Origin: Hymenopellis radicata
Lineage: Eukaryota; Basidiomycota; Agaricomycetes; Agaricales; Physalacriaceae
Length of the DNA: 64,000 bases
Direction: 5' to 3'
Assembly (NCBI GenBank): GCA_015501595.1
Contig: JADNRX010000003.1
Span: 310,001 to 374,000 of the forward strand
In this document: positions 1 to 11,326 of the stretch, in pieces
How the letters are laid out: each line of letters begins with the position of its first letter
Numbering within the stretch: the first letter of the stretch is position 1
Translations under genes and position numbers: made by a program
Notes under the pieces: model-generated
Seen by the model: the letters and a program-made list of their open reading frames with translations, nothing else
Told to the model about the DNA's origin: nothing
Database searches by the model: none

Positions 1-564
1 CAATCCCGAATCCTTCCTCTCCCTCTCACAGGCCGCATCCTTGACCGACAAGAACGTTGAGAAGACCTTCATCAATGTCGCCAAGGCGTGCTTCAAGGAG
101 AAGGTCGACCCCGCCATGGCCTGCTCGCGCCGCCTCGGTAACATGTACACTGGTTCTCTGTACGGATGCCTTGCATCCTTACTGTCCACTGTGGAGCCCG
201 CCACTCTCCTCAACAAGCGTGTCAGCTTCTTTGCTTTCGGCAGTGGTTGCGCATCCTCGTTCTGGACCGCCCGTATCAAGGGCGACACCTCTGAAATTCG
301 AGAGAAGCTGGATCTCCTTAATCGGTTAGCATCGATGAAGGTTGTCCCCTGCCAAGATTTCGTTGATGCGCTTGCTGTATGTTCTCTTGTCTTCATCTTA
401 TCTGATAGATGACTGATAATCTCCAAAAGCTTCGTGAAAAGAACCACAACAGTGTTTCCTATACTCCCGAGGGTTTGATAGAGAACATCTGGCCTGGTGC
501 CTACTACCTCGACAGCGTTGACTCCAAGTACAGGAGGAAGTACTTGCGCGCTCCGGTCGCATAA
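1..564 (+). CDS. ERG13: Hydroxymethylglutaryl-CoA synthase, C-terminal part (5' end outside window)
   Basis: This is the 3' end of HMG-CoA synthase, which condenses acetyl-CoA with acetoacetyl-CoA in the sterol/isoprenoid (mevalonate) pathway in the cytosol. The reading frame is open to the left edge and continues through the conserved C-terminal stretch GNMYTGSLYGCLASL and FGSGCASSFW. One intron fits at 377-429 (GTATGT to AAAAG), after which the frame resumes with LREKNHNSVSY and ends in RKYLRAPVA followed by TAA at 562-564. The catalytic Cys and Glu of the family lie upstream, outside the window. The family assignment is by motif recognition; nothing here is unusual. Confidence 0.93.
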
Positions 565-1467
565 TTTGTTGTAATACGTATATCATAGACATCATTTAGA
601 GGCAATATTTGTACAATAATTATCCTTTGGGTAATATCGACGACGGGATGACTTTGCGAGCGCTAGCGAGCATCCATAGAGTTCGTGAGTCGAGATAACC
701 AAACATGAACAAAATCACGTCGCGCACCAAGCAGCCCCTTCATTTCTCCTTCGTTCCTCCTGAAAATTCGTACAGGTGTGTATCCTATGTATATCAATCA
801 GGCTACCGCATTTCAACCGTGTCCGTGGATGCTTGACGTCTGACTCGTACCGGAGCCGTTTGCCCAAAAAACCACTTCCTGCTGCCGAAATTCGACGCGC
901 CAGACCTCGGGAATCGGTATATCTCTGTATGATGCACATTTCAATCACAAAGCTGTTTTTTATTGCCTGCCTGGACGGAGAATGTCCAGAGCTGCCCGAT
1001 AAAGCCTGCGCCCATCCGGGATCCGCAAAATATTCGATCGCGCCCCATCCTCTCTGCGCCGGCTTTCACGCTTCCTCGCATGTCAACACACTGCTCGCAT
1101 TCCACGCGAAGACAACACGTTCTATTCGCCAGGACAACACTGCTGCTCCCAGCACTATGGTTTAATCTTTAATTGCGGCGTAGCCGCTCTCGCTGGCGCT
1201 CGCATTTTTTGGGTCCCACAGTTGAAAGTTCTATACTTGAATTTGGAGCAACATTTTGTCGGATCGGCGTAGCGCCGCGCCATTGGCGCGCCGTGACGCT
1301 GAGCGACCAGGCACCTGCTTGACGCAATTCCAAACCTCTCCATTTCGTCCGATCGGGGTAGGTGAAACTGGAATGCTTAGGCTTGTTTCCTGCGACCATC
1401 ACCGCTTTACAGTTAGTGAAGACCGTCTATCCCAGGTAGGTATTCTATTCCTCCGGTTCGTTCCTTC
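565..1467. other. Intergenic, no gene seen
   Basis: About 900 bp between the HMG-CoA synthase stop and the degenerate F-box gene. Only short open frames without codon-usage or domain support are present. The piece around 1170-1350 is GC-skewed and has near-repeats of the type GTCGGATCGGCGTAG / GTCCGATCGGGGTAG, but I could not define an element. Confidence 0.5.
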
Positions 1468-2882
1468 TTGCTCATGAAGGAAGAAACGTTTCAGCCTTTT
1501 TCATACGGCGTTGATAATGCTATGTCTCTCGACTCGAGCGTCCCCTGCTTATCTATCAATCAACTATCCCATGATATCCTACGTGAAATCTTCGTCGCTT
1601 TCGCAGACATCCTCCCCCTTCAAACTAGGATTTTCTTTGGCGCATCTTTCCAGATCGAACGAGGTGTGTCAACTCTGGCACAACATTGCCATTCGTGAGC
1701 CGCGCCTGTACGCAAGGTTTTATCTACACATCGCATCGCGGACCTTTGGAGGCTTGCAGCCAACAAAGATCACTGAAGAACAGTGGCAGGCCTTTGAGGC
1801 GCTTTTCCAGAATGCGCGCGCTGTCCCGCTGTTGATCACTTTCAGTATCGGCCTTTTTCCTACCATCGGACCGAGCGATATTCATCGCCTCACACAGAAA
1901 GTGATGGGGCTCCTGCCACACTGTGCATTATTTACATTGAACGTTCATCGCTGCATGGTCCCGCCAATGCTTGTCGCTTTCTCCAAACCTTCCGTACTTG
2001 AAGGTCTATGGGCCTCAATCATTTATTGATCCTTCGGAGCGGTCCATCCGAAATGTCAAGTTTCTACATCTTGAACGCTTGAACGATGGCCATGGGAGAA
2101 TTTGTACGACATCCTGCAGGCAATGCAGAGCTTGCAGGATGTCGTCGTTCAAGGTTGCATCTCACGCGCCACGTCGAGACCGTGCCATAGCTCAAACTCC
2201 CACGGATCTCTCGCGCGTACGTTCATACGAGTGGCTGCCCATTCCGAATTACCCAGTCGCAGAGATGATCTCCATGCTGGACTACATAACTGCCCCCCCG
2301 CCCCCGCCCTTTAGCATTCTGGAAGACAAGACGAGATCCAGTTGGCCGCTGATATTATGATTTGGCCATCTCCCGCCATCGCTCCGTTTCTTTCGCGCTC
2401 GGGATGTCGATTGACAACACTGGCTGTCGAAGCAAACTGGTTCTCGGATGACTTTGTTTCGGTCCTGCATGGACAACCGGCTATTGTTAGTTTGGAGCTG
2501 CTCACATCCGACAAGGAGCACTACATCATATTCCCGGGCCCCTTATCCCGCCTAGTGTCCTCAGATTCCTTGTCGGAGAGCTGCAGGACTTCATGCCAAC
2601 GCTGCCTGAGCTTGAGCATCTGGTCCTTCAACTCTCTTTCAACCAGATGGTTGACTTGACGCGGGATCAATCATGCAGTACCGGTGCATGCGCCATCTGG
2701 TCGGCGGTGTGCAGAAGCTTGTGGACTGCATGTTTCATGTCCCCGTCTCTCGCCAAGTAGGCCCAAGTACACTCCAGATGGAGTTTGGCGAGGACATTTT
2801 AGAGCCATACATCAGTGAGGGATTGAAGGCTAGATTCTATCACTACTTGCCAATGCCTCCGGTAGATTTTTGGTCGTTGTAG
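1468..2882 (+). pseudogene. Degenerate F-box/LRR-type protein gene
   Basis: F-box proteins recruit substrates to SCF ubiquitin ligases. Here an F-box-like start (LSHDILREIFVAF, frame 1) jumps to frame 2 (EVCQLWHNIAIREPRLYA), then frame 3 (YLKVYGPQSFIDPSE), frame 2 (LYDILQAMQSLQDVVVQGC), frame 3 (YEWLPIPNYPVAEMISMLDY), frame 2 (FLSRSGCRLTTLAVEANWF) and back again (LRFLVGELQDFMPTLPELEHL). Each piece resembles the leucine-rich part of agaricomycete F-box proteins, but at least five frame changes lie within 1.4 kb and no GT/AG pairs explain them. I therefore call it a pseudogene. The boundaries are approximate. Confidence 0.72.
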
Positions 2883-3054
2883 ATACCAAGTCGTGAGGGA
2901 GGTTGGAAGTATTCTGGGACTTTTTTGAGATTCTCGAAGCTGGCGGGAATAATACCATCACGTGCAGGACGCGTTTTTTGAAATTGCTCGGTTAGGGGTT
3001 GTCGCGTTGACTGCTCTTGCCTTCGGACGTAACCACCTCCGTCTTTCAGACTTC

Positions 3055-4983
3055 ATGCAGAGCTCGCCGATATACGTCCATAGCAGCCCTTCCATACCCA
3101 GCTCGCCGATATACGTCCACAGTAGCCCTGTTAGAGCTGTCTACAAGCCAGATGCATTCAAACCGACTCAGACCACTGTCCTTGCGCGCCACCCAGAAAC
3201 GGTACTACCAGAGAGCTGTCCCCGGTACGTCTCTGCGGCTCTGTAGAAGCTTGGGCACTGATAGATATCATTTAGGACCCTGCCCAGCATCTCCGGATGT
3301 CTGTGCACAGACAAATGCAGAAGGATGCCCTCATCACCAGAAAACGACGGTCTTCCACAATTCACCTTGCCGCCAGGTCCATATTGCATGGATCTGCCCA
3401 ATCACTCTCTTCCGGACATCGTTGGTCAGGCTATTATGTCCTCTCGCAGCCGCTGTCTGAAGTTGAGCGACATCTGGAACTGGATTTCCACCGTGTATCC
3501 CTACTTCCATCTCGCGAAGAAAAGGTGGAGACCATTGATCCACAGTGTGTTGCAGCGAAACGAAATATTCCTCTGTTTGGGAAAGGACTCTCTTGAGGAT
3601 CCTAAACACTGGCGGTGGACCATTCGGGAGAAGGACCGTCCGTTGTTTACAGATGGCGGGTTCCGAAGTGCGAGGAGAAGCCTACGAAGTCGAAGGTGGC
3701 GTCAGTCGGGACTAAACGCCCTGGCAAGGAAAACATCGACGCGATTCGGGCCAATAAAAAGTCGCGTCACCACTACCAAGCGATTAATGCTAGTACTTCC
3801 CATCACCACCGTCGCCTCTCTTTTTCAGAAGTTACTGGCCATCCATACTCCCCACCTGCATCGTCATCACCTGTAATTCCTTCTAGCCCTTTAACCCCTT
3901 TCACAATATCGCACAACACGCTCCCTTCGAGTCCATCTACGTTTCCGGCCCATGCGCATGCGACGAATCACTTCCCCATTACTCAGACCTCTCTTCCCGG
4001 TTGTCCAAGACTCAAGAGGATGGAAATGTTCTGATGAATCGTACGCAAGAGCTCGAGCGTGTTCACAGGGAGTCTCCGCGTGCAATCCGGACTTCCTACC
4101 TCCCCCCGCCTCCACCCAAAACCGGGATATCGCCACTACTGTTCCTTCACAAGGAGGACCCAATCTATTCCAGAGTCATATGGTAGGGCCGTCGCAAGCT
4201 TCCACTTCACGTCCAAGCGTACAATATCATAATTCCAACGATGGCCGAATGCGGACTTTTTTGTATTCTCATCCTATACCGCCCAATGCCCAGGCAGGCT
4301 CGGCTCGCTTGTCCACCGCTCATCGCGCCCTCCAGGACCAGAGGCCATATGTGACGCCTCAACCCGCTCGTCCGCTCACAGGGCCCGCCTCGAAATGGGT
4401 CTCCCTTGATAAGGTTTCGCGTAGTACTAGCAGTCATAAACCTGCCTCCTCGCAAGCAGGCCCGTCAGGTAGTCATATACCAGGACCTCTCAAGTTCGAT
4501 AATTTGGCACTGAAATATATCCCGTGGTCAGTGTATGAAACGCAACAGGCCGGCGCGTCATCACTGCCGATGCAGTACGCGAATTCCGTCTCCCGTCCAA
4601 GCTACAATCTCCAATCTATGTCGTCGCGTGTACCGCAGGAGGTTGCACCTCATCACTCGTCTTATAGACATCATACGGAGTCGGCCAGTGCTCGTGAATC
4701 AGGTCCGCCCATTCGTCCGCCACTACCAGGTTTTGAAAGTTTTCCGTCAATCTTTTTTGGCAGACCATCCTTACCACCATTCGAACGTTTAACGGACGAA
4801 GGGCAGCGAAACTTGGACCCTAGAATCCAACAGGTCCAAGCACCGATACCAAAAGTGTCCGAGGACGGCTATAGAAGGACCTCGAGCTGGTCAAATCTAC
4901 CTATTCCAACTGCGGCGGCGAAGCCCGAAAAGGCATGGGCAGACGGGCCCTTTTCTCGTACAGGCCAAATAAGATGGTGCTAA
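3055..4983 (+). CDS. Forkhead (winged-helix) transcription factor 1
   Basis: Predicted DNA-binding regulator of 597 aa if four exons are used: 3055-3224, 3276-3667, 3706-3940 and 3987-4983 (introns of 51, 38 and 46 nt). The N-terminus holds a duplicated SSPIYVHSSP segment. The forkhead domain starts at LPPGPY and runs through IVGQAIMSSRSRCLKL, IWNWISTVYPYF and DRPLFTDGGF. The rest is a long Ser/Pro-rich tail with basic clusters (KKSRHH). The first intron is canonical (GTACGT to TTTAG). The second (38 nt) is unusually short, and a one-base frameshift right after the domain, reading on as KCEEKPTK, is the alternative. The third helix lacks the usual NSIRHNLS wording (here LIHSVLQRNE), so DNA binding may be altered. 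Start codon chosen as the first ATG in frame. Confidence 0.7.
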
Positions 4984-5652
4984 ACGGGATCCATGAACCT
5001 TGGATAAAAATCACTCTGTGGATCGAAGCCGAGGGCATACGCGTCGCTAACGTCGGGCATGGTACCACGGTAATACATAATACATACTCGAAAAGAACGT
5101 CGCTCCCCATGTGCCATCCAATGGGCGTTTCTTATAATAAAACCAAGTCCACGATACAAACCTTATTGACTTTGCCTGGACTTTGTGGTCAATGCGATTC
5201 AGTGGCTGCGCGTACTAGTGCTACCGATAACGTGTGAAAGTTTCAAGACGCCGGTCAATAGGTTAAGTGGACGACTGATCAACAGACGCGTCGATCCGAG
5301 TCAACATTCCCTTTTGGCTTCCAAGTCCCAACTCGAGCTTACACGTACACTAATAAGCGTCTCTGCATTCCACATCATATCGCTTAAACGGCCTCTCTGA
5401 GCTAAACATTTCCATTCGTGGCGTCCTTCCCATTTCTGGCGTCGACTTTGTGGCTCCCTCGCTCGCGGCCCTTGATCATCAATTGATTCAGTTTGATAGC
5501 CCCGCGCCTCTAAGCACCCTAGTTGAAGTTCAATATAACCCTCTGCTCCTTTTGTACTGGACGACCGACTTGAGGGGATTGCCTTGGAATTTGAAATATA
5601 ACCTGACTGATAGCTGTTGTCCTCTCCTCTTCCCCCCACCCCCACGTCCACG
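4984..5652. other. Intergenic, no gene seen
   Basis: 669 bp separating forkhead gene 1 from the F-box gene. It has stop-rich frames only. The last 100 bp are C/T-rich (CCTCTCCTCTTCCCCCCACC just before the start), as expected of a basidiomycete core promoter. Confidence 0.5.
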
Positions 5653-6538
5653 ATGTCCGCGCTCCCGCCTGAAATCTGGCTGCAGATCTTCCGCTACGCC
5701 TGCGTGGACAACGGCTCGACCGGCTGCGCGCTCTCCCGCGTCTCGCAGCGCTTCCGCGAGCTGGCGTGGGAGGCGCGCTTCCAGAGCGTGTGCGTGGACA
5801 TGGACGGGATGTTTGCGTTCTTGAACGCGGTGCTCAACGCGCCGCCGCGATCTGTGCAGATCCGCTACCTCGACGTGGACGTGGACTACATCCGGGGCCG
5901 GGACCGGGTGCACGTCGTCTGGACGAACCGGGCGTTGTTCGTGCGTGCGGATGGTGCTGGTGGCGTACATATATTTCTGACGATGTGCCGGACAGGACAG
6001 GACTTCGTTGACGTTTGACCATATGCTGCGTATGAACGCGGCGACGCTGCGCAGCCTGCGTATAACGCACCGCGGGTGCTGCAGGAAGGAGGTGCTGGCG
6101 GGGCTGACGCTCCCCGGTCTGACGGAGCTGTGCCTCTGCGGGGACTTCCCCCTCTGCCCGCCCGCCCGTCTGCCCACCTTCCCCAGTCTCCGGCATCTGC
6201 GCTTCGAAGAATTCGGGGACTATCCCATAGACCTCTTCTCGCGAATCACGATGCAAGCGCCCGGGCTGACACACTTATACATGAAGCCTCTGCGCCCGTC
6301 TCGACGACTATACGCCGAGCTGGAACAAGTCCTGAACCCAGATCGATATCCAGACAAGGAACCTTCGCTACAGTTCCCACCGACGCTCCGCAACGTCTTC
6401 GTAGAGACAGCCATCGACGAAAAGACGCCCATGCAGGACGTCTTCAAAGCCATGGCAGATCGTCTTAGAGCCGTGTCTTCAGAGACCACACAAGTAGTAT
6501 TGGAGGAGAAGGAAAAGGAGAAGCCTTTCGATTGTTAG
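5653..6538 (+). CDS. F-box domain protein
   Basis: Intact F-box protein of 276 aa in two exons (5653-5940, 5996-6538; 55-nt intron GTGCGT to GACAG). The N-terminus MSALPPEIWLQIFRYAC with SRVSQRFRELAWE is a typical F-box, expected to bind Skp1. The C-terminal part has LRR-like lines such as LRSLRIT, LPGLTELCLCGDF and FPSLRHLRFEEF, which probably form a substrate-binding surface. The start is the ATG immediately before SALPPEIW; an upstream in-frame TTG would only add a polypyrimidine-encoded leader. The gene is GC-rich compared with its neighbours. The substrate is unknown. It converges on COQ6, leaving 14 bp between the stop codons. Confidence 0.8.
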
Positions 6539-6552
6539 CATGTACATTACGT

Positions 6553-8502
6553 TCACTGTGTACGAGACCATTGCTGGATACCCTTTACTAAGATACCCCC
6601 AACAGCACCCGTCGCCACATCAGCAAATTTCTTCACCCCAGATGCAGCCTCGAAGGCACTCCCTGCAAGCCCAAAGACAGTCGCCCGCATGTCCTTATTC
6701 TTCGACGGCTGAGACCCTGCATTCATCATGATCGCAGCTTTGAGGGTGTCAAACTCGTTGAGGACCTCTAGTCCCATTGACCGTGCTTGTACGACCGGCT
6801 CGAACGATGTACTATACAGTTTGTGCAACTTGTCGAATACCGACATGAGCTTGTGGTTTTCAAAGTAGCGGTCTTGAGTGTAGGGCAACAGGACCGTACG
6901 AGTGCCTGCGAGGGAGATGTCAGTTCAGAGTGTTATGCTAGATGTATCACACATATACCTATATCGGAACCATTCAGAACTGCATCGTTGATATGTTTGG
7001 CGAGGCATTCGACGTCTGCAAGACCCAAGTTTAGTCCTTGACCCGCAAGTGGATGCACCGTGTGCGCTGCGTCGCCAACAAGAACAGTTCTGCCTCCCAG
7101 ACCTTCACCAATATAGCTCTCCGTATGATTGAATCTCAAGGGGAATGAAGCGGGTGTTCCCGGCTGAGTAGAAGTCACAAGAGGCGGCAAACTCTCCGAA
7201 TCTTCTGGTGGTATACCCAAATTCTCAATTGCGCCCTCTTCTACGTGGGAAGAGGCATACGCGGAGGCCGCGTCGATAGCATGCGACGACTCTCGCCACG
7301 CGACTTCCTCTCGTACTTGATCCCCGGTAAGTCTATTTCCAGCCTGTTCGGCTTCGAGAATGCGGTTGTGCAGATACCGCATGGAAATATCTGGCAAACG
7401 AAATGCCGCATTGATCATACGCGGCAAAACAGACGGTTCCGAAGCGAGAATCGCGGCAGCCAATGCGGGTTTCGTAGACCATACAAGTGACGAGGATGTA
7501 GGTGATAGTGGCAAGAAGGCGATCGGACCCGTCGGCAGGAATCGCTGGTAAGCGGTCGTATTGGGACCTTGGAAGGCACCGCGAGGCGCGTGATTGAGAG
7601 TCGCGACAATAGCTTGCGTGTCGTACGACCATCCAAACGAGTCAATCTTGGCGTAATTGCGTACAGGTGAATTGAAACCATCGGCTCCGATCTGTGAAAA
7701 AAGTGTCAAGGCCGCGACTGCTCTGGAACTAAACACGTACGAGTAGTCGCGCTCTCAACACTCTGCCGTCGTCGAGATGAAGTAAAGGCCAGCCTCCATG
7801 TTCTTCGCTCTGGCGCACAATGGACGTGACCTTGGTCTTGTCCGAAACGTGAATAGAAGGAATATCTGCAAGGAGCCGTAGCAAACTTCGCTGGAGGTTG
7901 AGGTTCTCGGTGAGCCGCGACATGCCGTGTACATCCGGCGGAAGGGAGAGATCTGAGGCAGAGAACTGTATCCTAGCATCGGATATTCCATCCCAAACCT
8001 GAGAAAAGTGAGCATATGAACGCGGAAAATGTTGAGTAGGATACCTCCATATCTTCAATGGGACATGTGCGCTCCTGTTCAACATGGGCCCAGGCGCCAA
8101 TGTCTACGTCGAAGGCTCAGTGGCGCTAGCCAATGGTTTAGTGAGGGACGTTGCCTTTTAGAAACGCTTGCGACGCGTTTGTGAGAGAACTAACTCTGTT
8201 GGAAAACGCGCCTGATGCTGGTGACCAGTCGCGCACTTTGGACAGGTCACCCGCTTCAATCAAGGATATTTTGAGGCTGTCGCGTACAGCCGGGCTGGAG
8301 CCTAATAAAATCTTGAATAACTGCAAAACCGAAGTCCGAAGGAATACGGACCGAGTGCGCCAGCAAGTGCGAGTCCAGCAGGACCACCACCGACAATGAC
8401 AGCGTCATAATCCTCGCATTGCACCTCGGCAGTGCTGGATAAATTCCTAAGGAGAACAGGCTGGTAACGACGGCGAACGACGGTCGAGCATGAGCGTAGC
8501 AT
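6553..8502 (-). CDS. COQ6: Ubiquinone biosynthesis monooxygenase Coq6 (flavin hydroxylase)
   Basis: FAD-dependent hydroxylase of coenzyme Q synthesis, expected on the matrix side of the mitochondrial inner membrane. Six exons (8502-8352, 8301-8155, 8103-8045, 7998-7741, 7691-6959, 6905-6553) give 566 aa. A basic, Ser/Arg-rich leader (MLRSCSTVVRRR) precedes the FAD-binding DAVIVGGGPAGLALAGAL. FSNRVSSLTNASQAFL and EDMEVWDGISDARI follow, then the second FAD motif region GADGFNSPVRNY and the late VLVGDAAHTVHPLAGQGLNLGL. Intron 2 (8104-8154) must start with GC (AAAG/GCAACG) to keep the frame, so it is a probable GC-AG intron. The gene starts 88 bp from the SEC6 start on the other strand and probably shares a promoter with it. 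Confidence is high from the motifs. Confidence 0.93.
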
Positions 8503-8590
8503 GGAAAGCAATTCTGCACGTGGCTTGCCGTATCCGGACTTGCTTTTGTTCATCGACTTGAATGCTGTCCACTCTATTTTTCCTTCCTTC
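8503..8590. promoter_or_regulatory. Short divergent promoter COQ6/SEC6
   Basis: Only 88 bp separate the COQ6 start (minus strand) from the chosen SEC6 start (plus strand). An upstream in-frame ATG for SEC6 exists at 8501 but would overlap the COQ6 start codon, so the ATG at 8591 is preferred. The segment includes T-rich tracts (CTCTATTTTTCCTTCCTTC). Shared control of the two genes is an inference. Confidence 0.5.
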
Positions 8591-10997
8591 ATGACCGCAG
8601 CACATGCATCGGCCGCCCAGGCCATAGGCGAATACCTCCAATCTCCCGATGACTTGGTCAAGATTTCAGCTTACAGGAAGAAGCTAGAGAAGGAAAAGGC
8701 GTCCATCGATGCCCGACTGAAAAGCGGTGTCAAGGAGCAGCTCCAGGCGACGCGGGAGGGTCTCAGAAAGCTGTTGGGCACTCGGTCGAATGTACAGGCT
8801 ATTAAGGATGAGATGGTCACCGTCGATAGGCAGTGCAGCGACCCCGCTAACCGCGTCTCCACGTTTGACCAAATTAGCCGGGTATGTGTGCCACTGCGTT
8901 GCTTGCCATGTCTTGTTCTGAATACCGCATAGGTGTCTATGGTGCATCGCAACTTTGAGCAGACCGAAGACATGGTGAACAATCTGCTCGAAATGAACGC
9001 GAAACTTGCCACCATCGAGCAGCTACTCGAGGCGGACCGACAGGAAGTTGTCGGACCTGCGCCTAATCTTCTTGTCATCCATTATCTCCTCAATCAGCTG
9101 GAATCTTTCCGCAACCAAACCATGCATCAGGCCAAGAAAGCCTCCCTTGATTCTCGTAATATTCTCGCGCGCTGGTTTGAACAGTTGAATACTGTCATTG
9201 AACAATTCAACGAGTACATCACCCAACTTGCGGAGAATGTCCTTAACATTGTCCGCGCGGGATACCCGGATGTCGTCGTTCGCCTCATCAAAATTGCTGA
9301 GATAGAGGGCCGGGAAGACGAAAAGGTACGTGTATTCCATGTCATCCGTGTCACAACTCAAAATATTTCGACAGGCAATTGCTATCAGACTAGTCAAGAA
9401 AGCGGCCAAACTGGATGCTGCATCCAAGTTCAAGTCTATGCAGGCCAATGCGCGTGTCATCAAACACTACCGCTCGAAAATCATGCGCGCAATAACAGAA
9501 TCTGTTGCGCACAAATTCGAAGCTGCGTGGGAGAAGAACAAGGAGGACCCAGTCAACTTTCTCAATACTCTCCAGTGGATGTACCAAGATATCATCCGCA
9601 TCCAGTCCGACGTTGTCCCTTGCTTCCCACCCGACTATGACATCGAAGCGCATTACATCAAAGCGTATCACAAATCGCTAAACGCTACAATCAAGGATAT
9701 GGTCGCATCCGAGCCCGGCGCCAGCGTCCTCCTCAGTCTGTTTGATTGGCTCAAGTCCTACAAGGCGGACACGAAGGATCTTGGCATTCGACCCGAACTC
9801 CTTGAACCACCTCTTCTTGACGGCAAAGAACAGTCCCTTATTGAGGATTACTTGAATGTGATCATCAAGAAACTCGATGAATGGTCAGCCAACTTGATGA
9901 AGACGGAGGTTGAAGAGTTCTCCGCGCGACGTGACCCGCCTGAGGTCGACGCCGACGGTCTGTACGGCACTCAGGGCGGAGCCGGGATCTTGTTCCAGAT
10001 GGTCAACCAGCAGATTGACCTGGCGATGGACAGCGGGCAGGGCGCTATCTTGTCTCGCGTTGTGCATGAGACAAACCGTGTCATGCGGTCGTTACAGGAC
10101 CAGTGGGTGAAGGTCATTGAAGCGGAATACAAGAAGCAGATCTCTAATCCAGAAGAGGTGGCTCCTGGGTTGGTGGAGTATATCATTGCATTGGCGAACG
10201 ACCAGATCAAGTCGGCGGACTATACGGAGGTTCTTCTTGCGCGTTTGGAGCCCGCGGTCAACGAGAAGTATCGGGTGCCAATCAATGAGCGGTTGAACGA
10301 CGCGATTGATGGTTACCTGGATGTCGCGAAGAAGTGCACGCAGACGCTCATCGATATCATCTTCAATGACTTGAAGCCAGCTACCAAGAATCTTTTCCAG
10401 CCCCCGTGGTATGACGGAATCATGCGACAAATCGTGGAGACTATGCGCGACTACATGACTGACTACCAAACCTATCTCAATCCCTCCCTGCTAGAACTCC
10501 TCATTGAGGACCTGCTCGACGCCTACCTCCTTATATACCTGAACGGTCTGGCGAATGCGGGTAAACTACGCATGCCAGAGGCCACGGAGCAAGTGCGCGA
10601 CGACGTGCGCATAGCGTTCCAGTTCTTCAGCACGTTGAAGCCGGCGAAAGAGCTGGAGGACTACTTTGACGTGGTGGAGAAGATCCTCGCGCTGCTTGAG
10701 GCATCGCGCGACATGGCGTTCCTGTCGTTCTGGGAATTCGCGCAGATACATGGGCCGAATATCGCGTTTGTGGAGAGCTTGATGAAGTCGCGCGGGGACT
10801 TGGATCGGTCTGCTGTTGGGGAGGTTATGGACAGTATTAAGCGCAAGGTCAAGGAGGAGGGGTTGACGGATCGTACGTTGTTCCATTTTGTGATTGCATC
10901 GAGGTTGGACTGACTGACGTTCTCCACAGCGCCGGAGCCGACGATTATGAAGAAGGTAGCTGTGCAGAATTCGTTCTCGAGGTTCCTCAACCGGTAG
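8591..10997 (+). CDS. SEC6: Exocyst complex component Sec6
   Basis: Subunit of the exocyst, which tethers secretory vesicles to the plasma membrane at sites of polarised growth. Four exons (8591-8881, 8933-9325, 9375-10872, 10930-10997) encode 749 aa, the normal size for Sec6. Recognisable stretches are the N-terminal coiled coil (ISAYRKKLEKEKASIDARLK), the VMRSLQDQWVKVIEAEY region and the C-terminal helical bundle (LLIEDLLDAYLLIYLNGL; EFAQIHGPNIAFVESLM). The last exon is only 68 nt and encodes PEPTIMKKVAVQNSF and the C-terminus FLNR. Without that intron the frame would end at 10913. All introns are GT-AG, 49-57 nt. The gene is divergent from COQ6 and is followed 329 bp later by BRF1. Confidence 0.95.
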
Positions 10998-11326
10998 ATG
11001 TATGTAGAGTCACTAGTGTATTTATGCTTTGTTTTCTTTTGCCATCCGTATCATCTGGGACACTCACGTTTGTACAATAGCATATCTATTAACTTATATG
11101 ACCCACTGAAGAATTGAGATAACGAAATTGAACGAACGTCAATGCAAGCAGCTTCTTCAGCTCGATCGAAGCCCTGTCCAAACTTGGCGGGTCACGGGTG
11201 ACATGTCGCGACTCATTCTTTCTCTCCGACTTCTTTATGTGAGGCCTCCCGCAACCGTGTCCCCAACTTCCCCCAGTTAACCTCACTGGACTTGTAATTA
11301 TTATTGTCGTCTTTTTTAATTATCAA
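10998..11326. other. Intergenic between SEC6 and BRF1
   Basis: 329 bp containing the SEC6 3' region and the BRF1 promoter. A C/T-rich and T-rich stretch (TTATTATTGTCGTCTTTTTT, 11300-11319) lies just upstream of the BRF1 start. No open frame of note. Confidence 0.5.

Noticed and set aside
4001..4186. Frame-2 continuation of forkhead gene 1 (SKTQEDGNVLMNR...)
   Set aside because: A 46-nt GT-AG intron at 3941-3986 joins the upstream frame directly to the long downstream frame, making this overlap unnecessary.
7245..7551. Plus-strand frames within COQ6
   Set aside because: Antisense to conserved COQ6 coding sequence.
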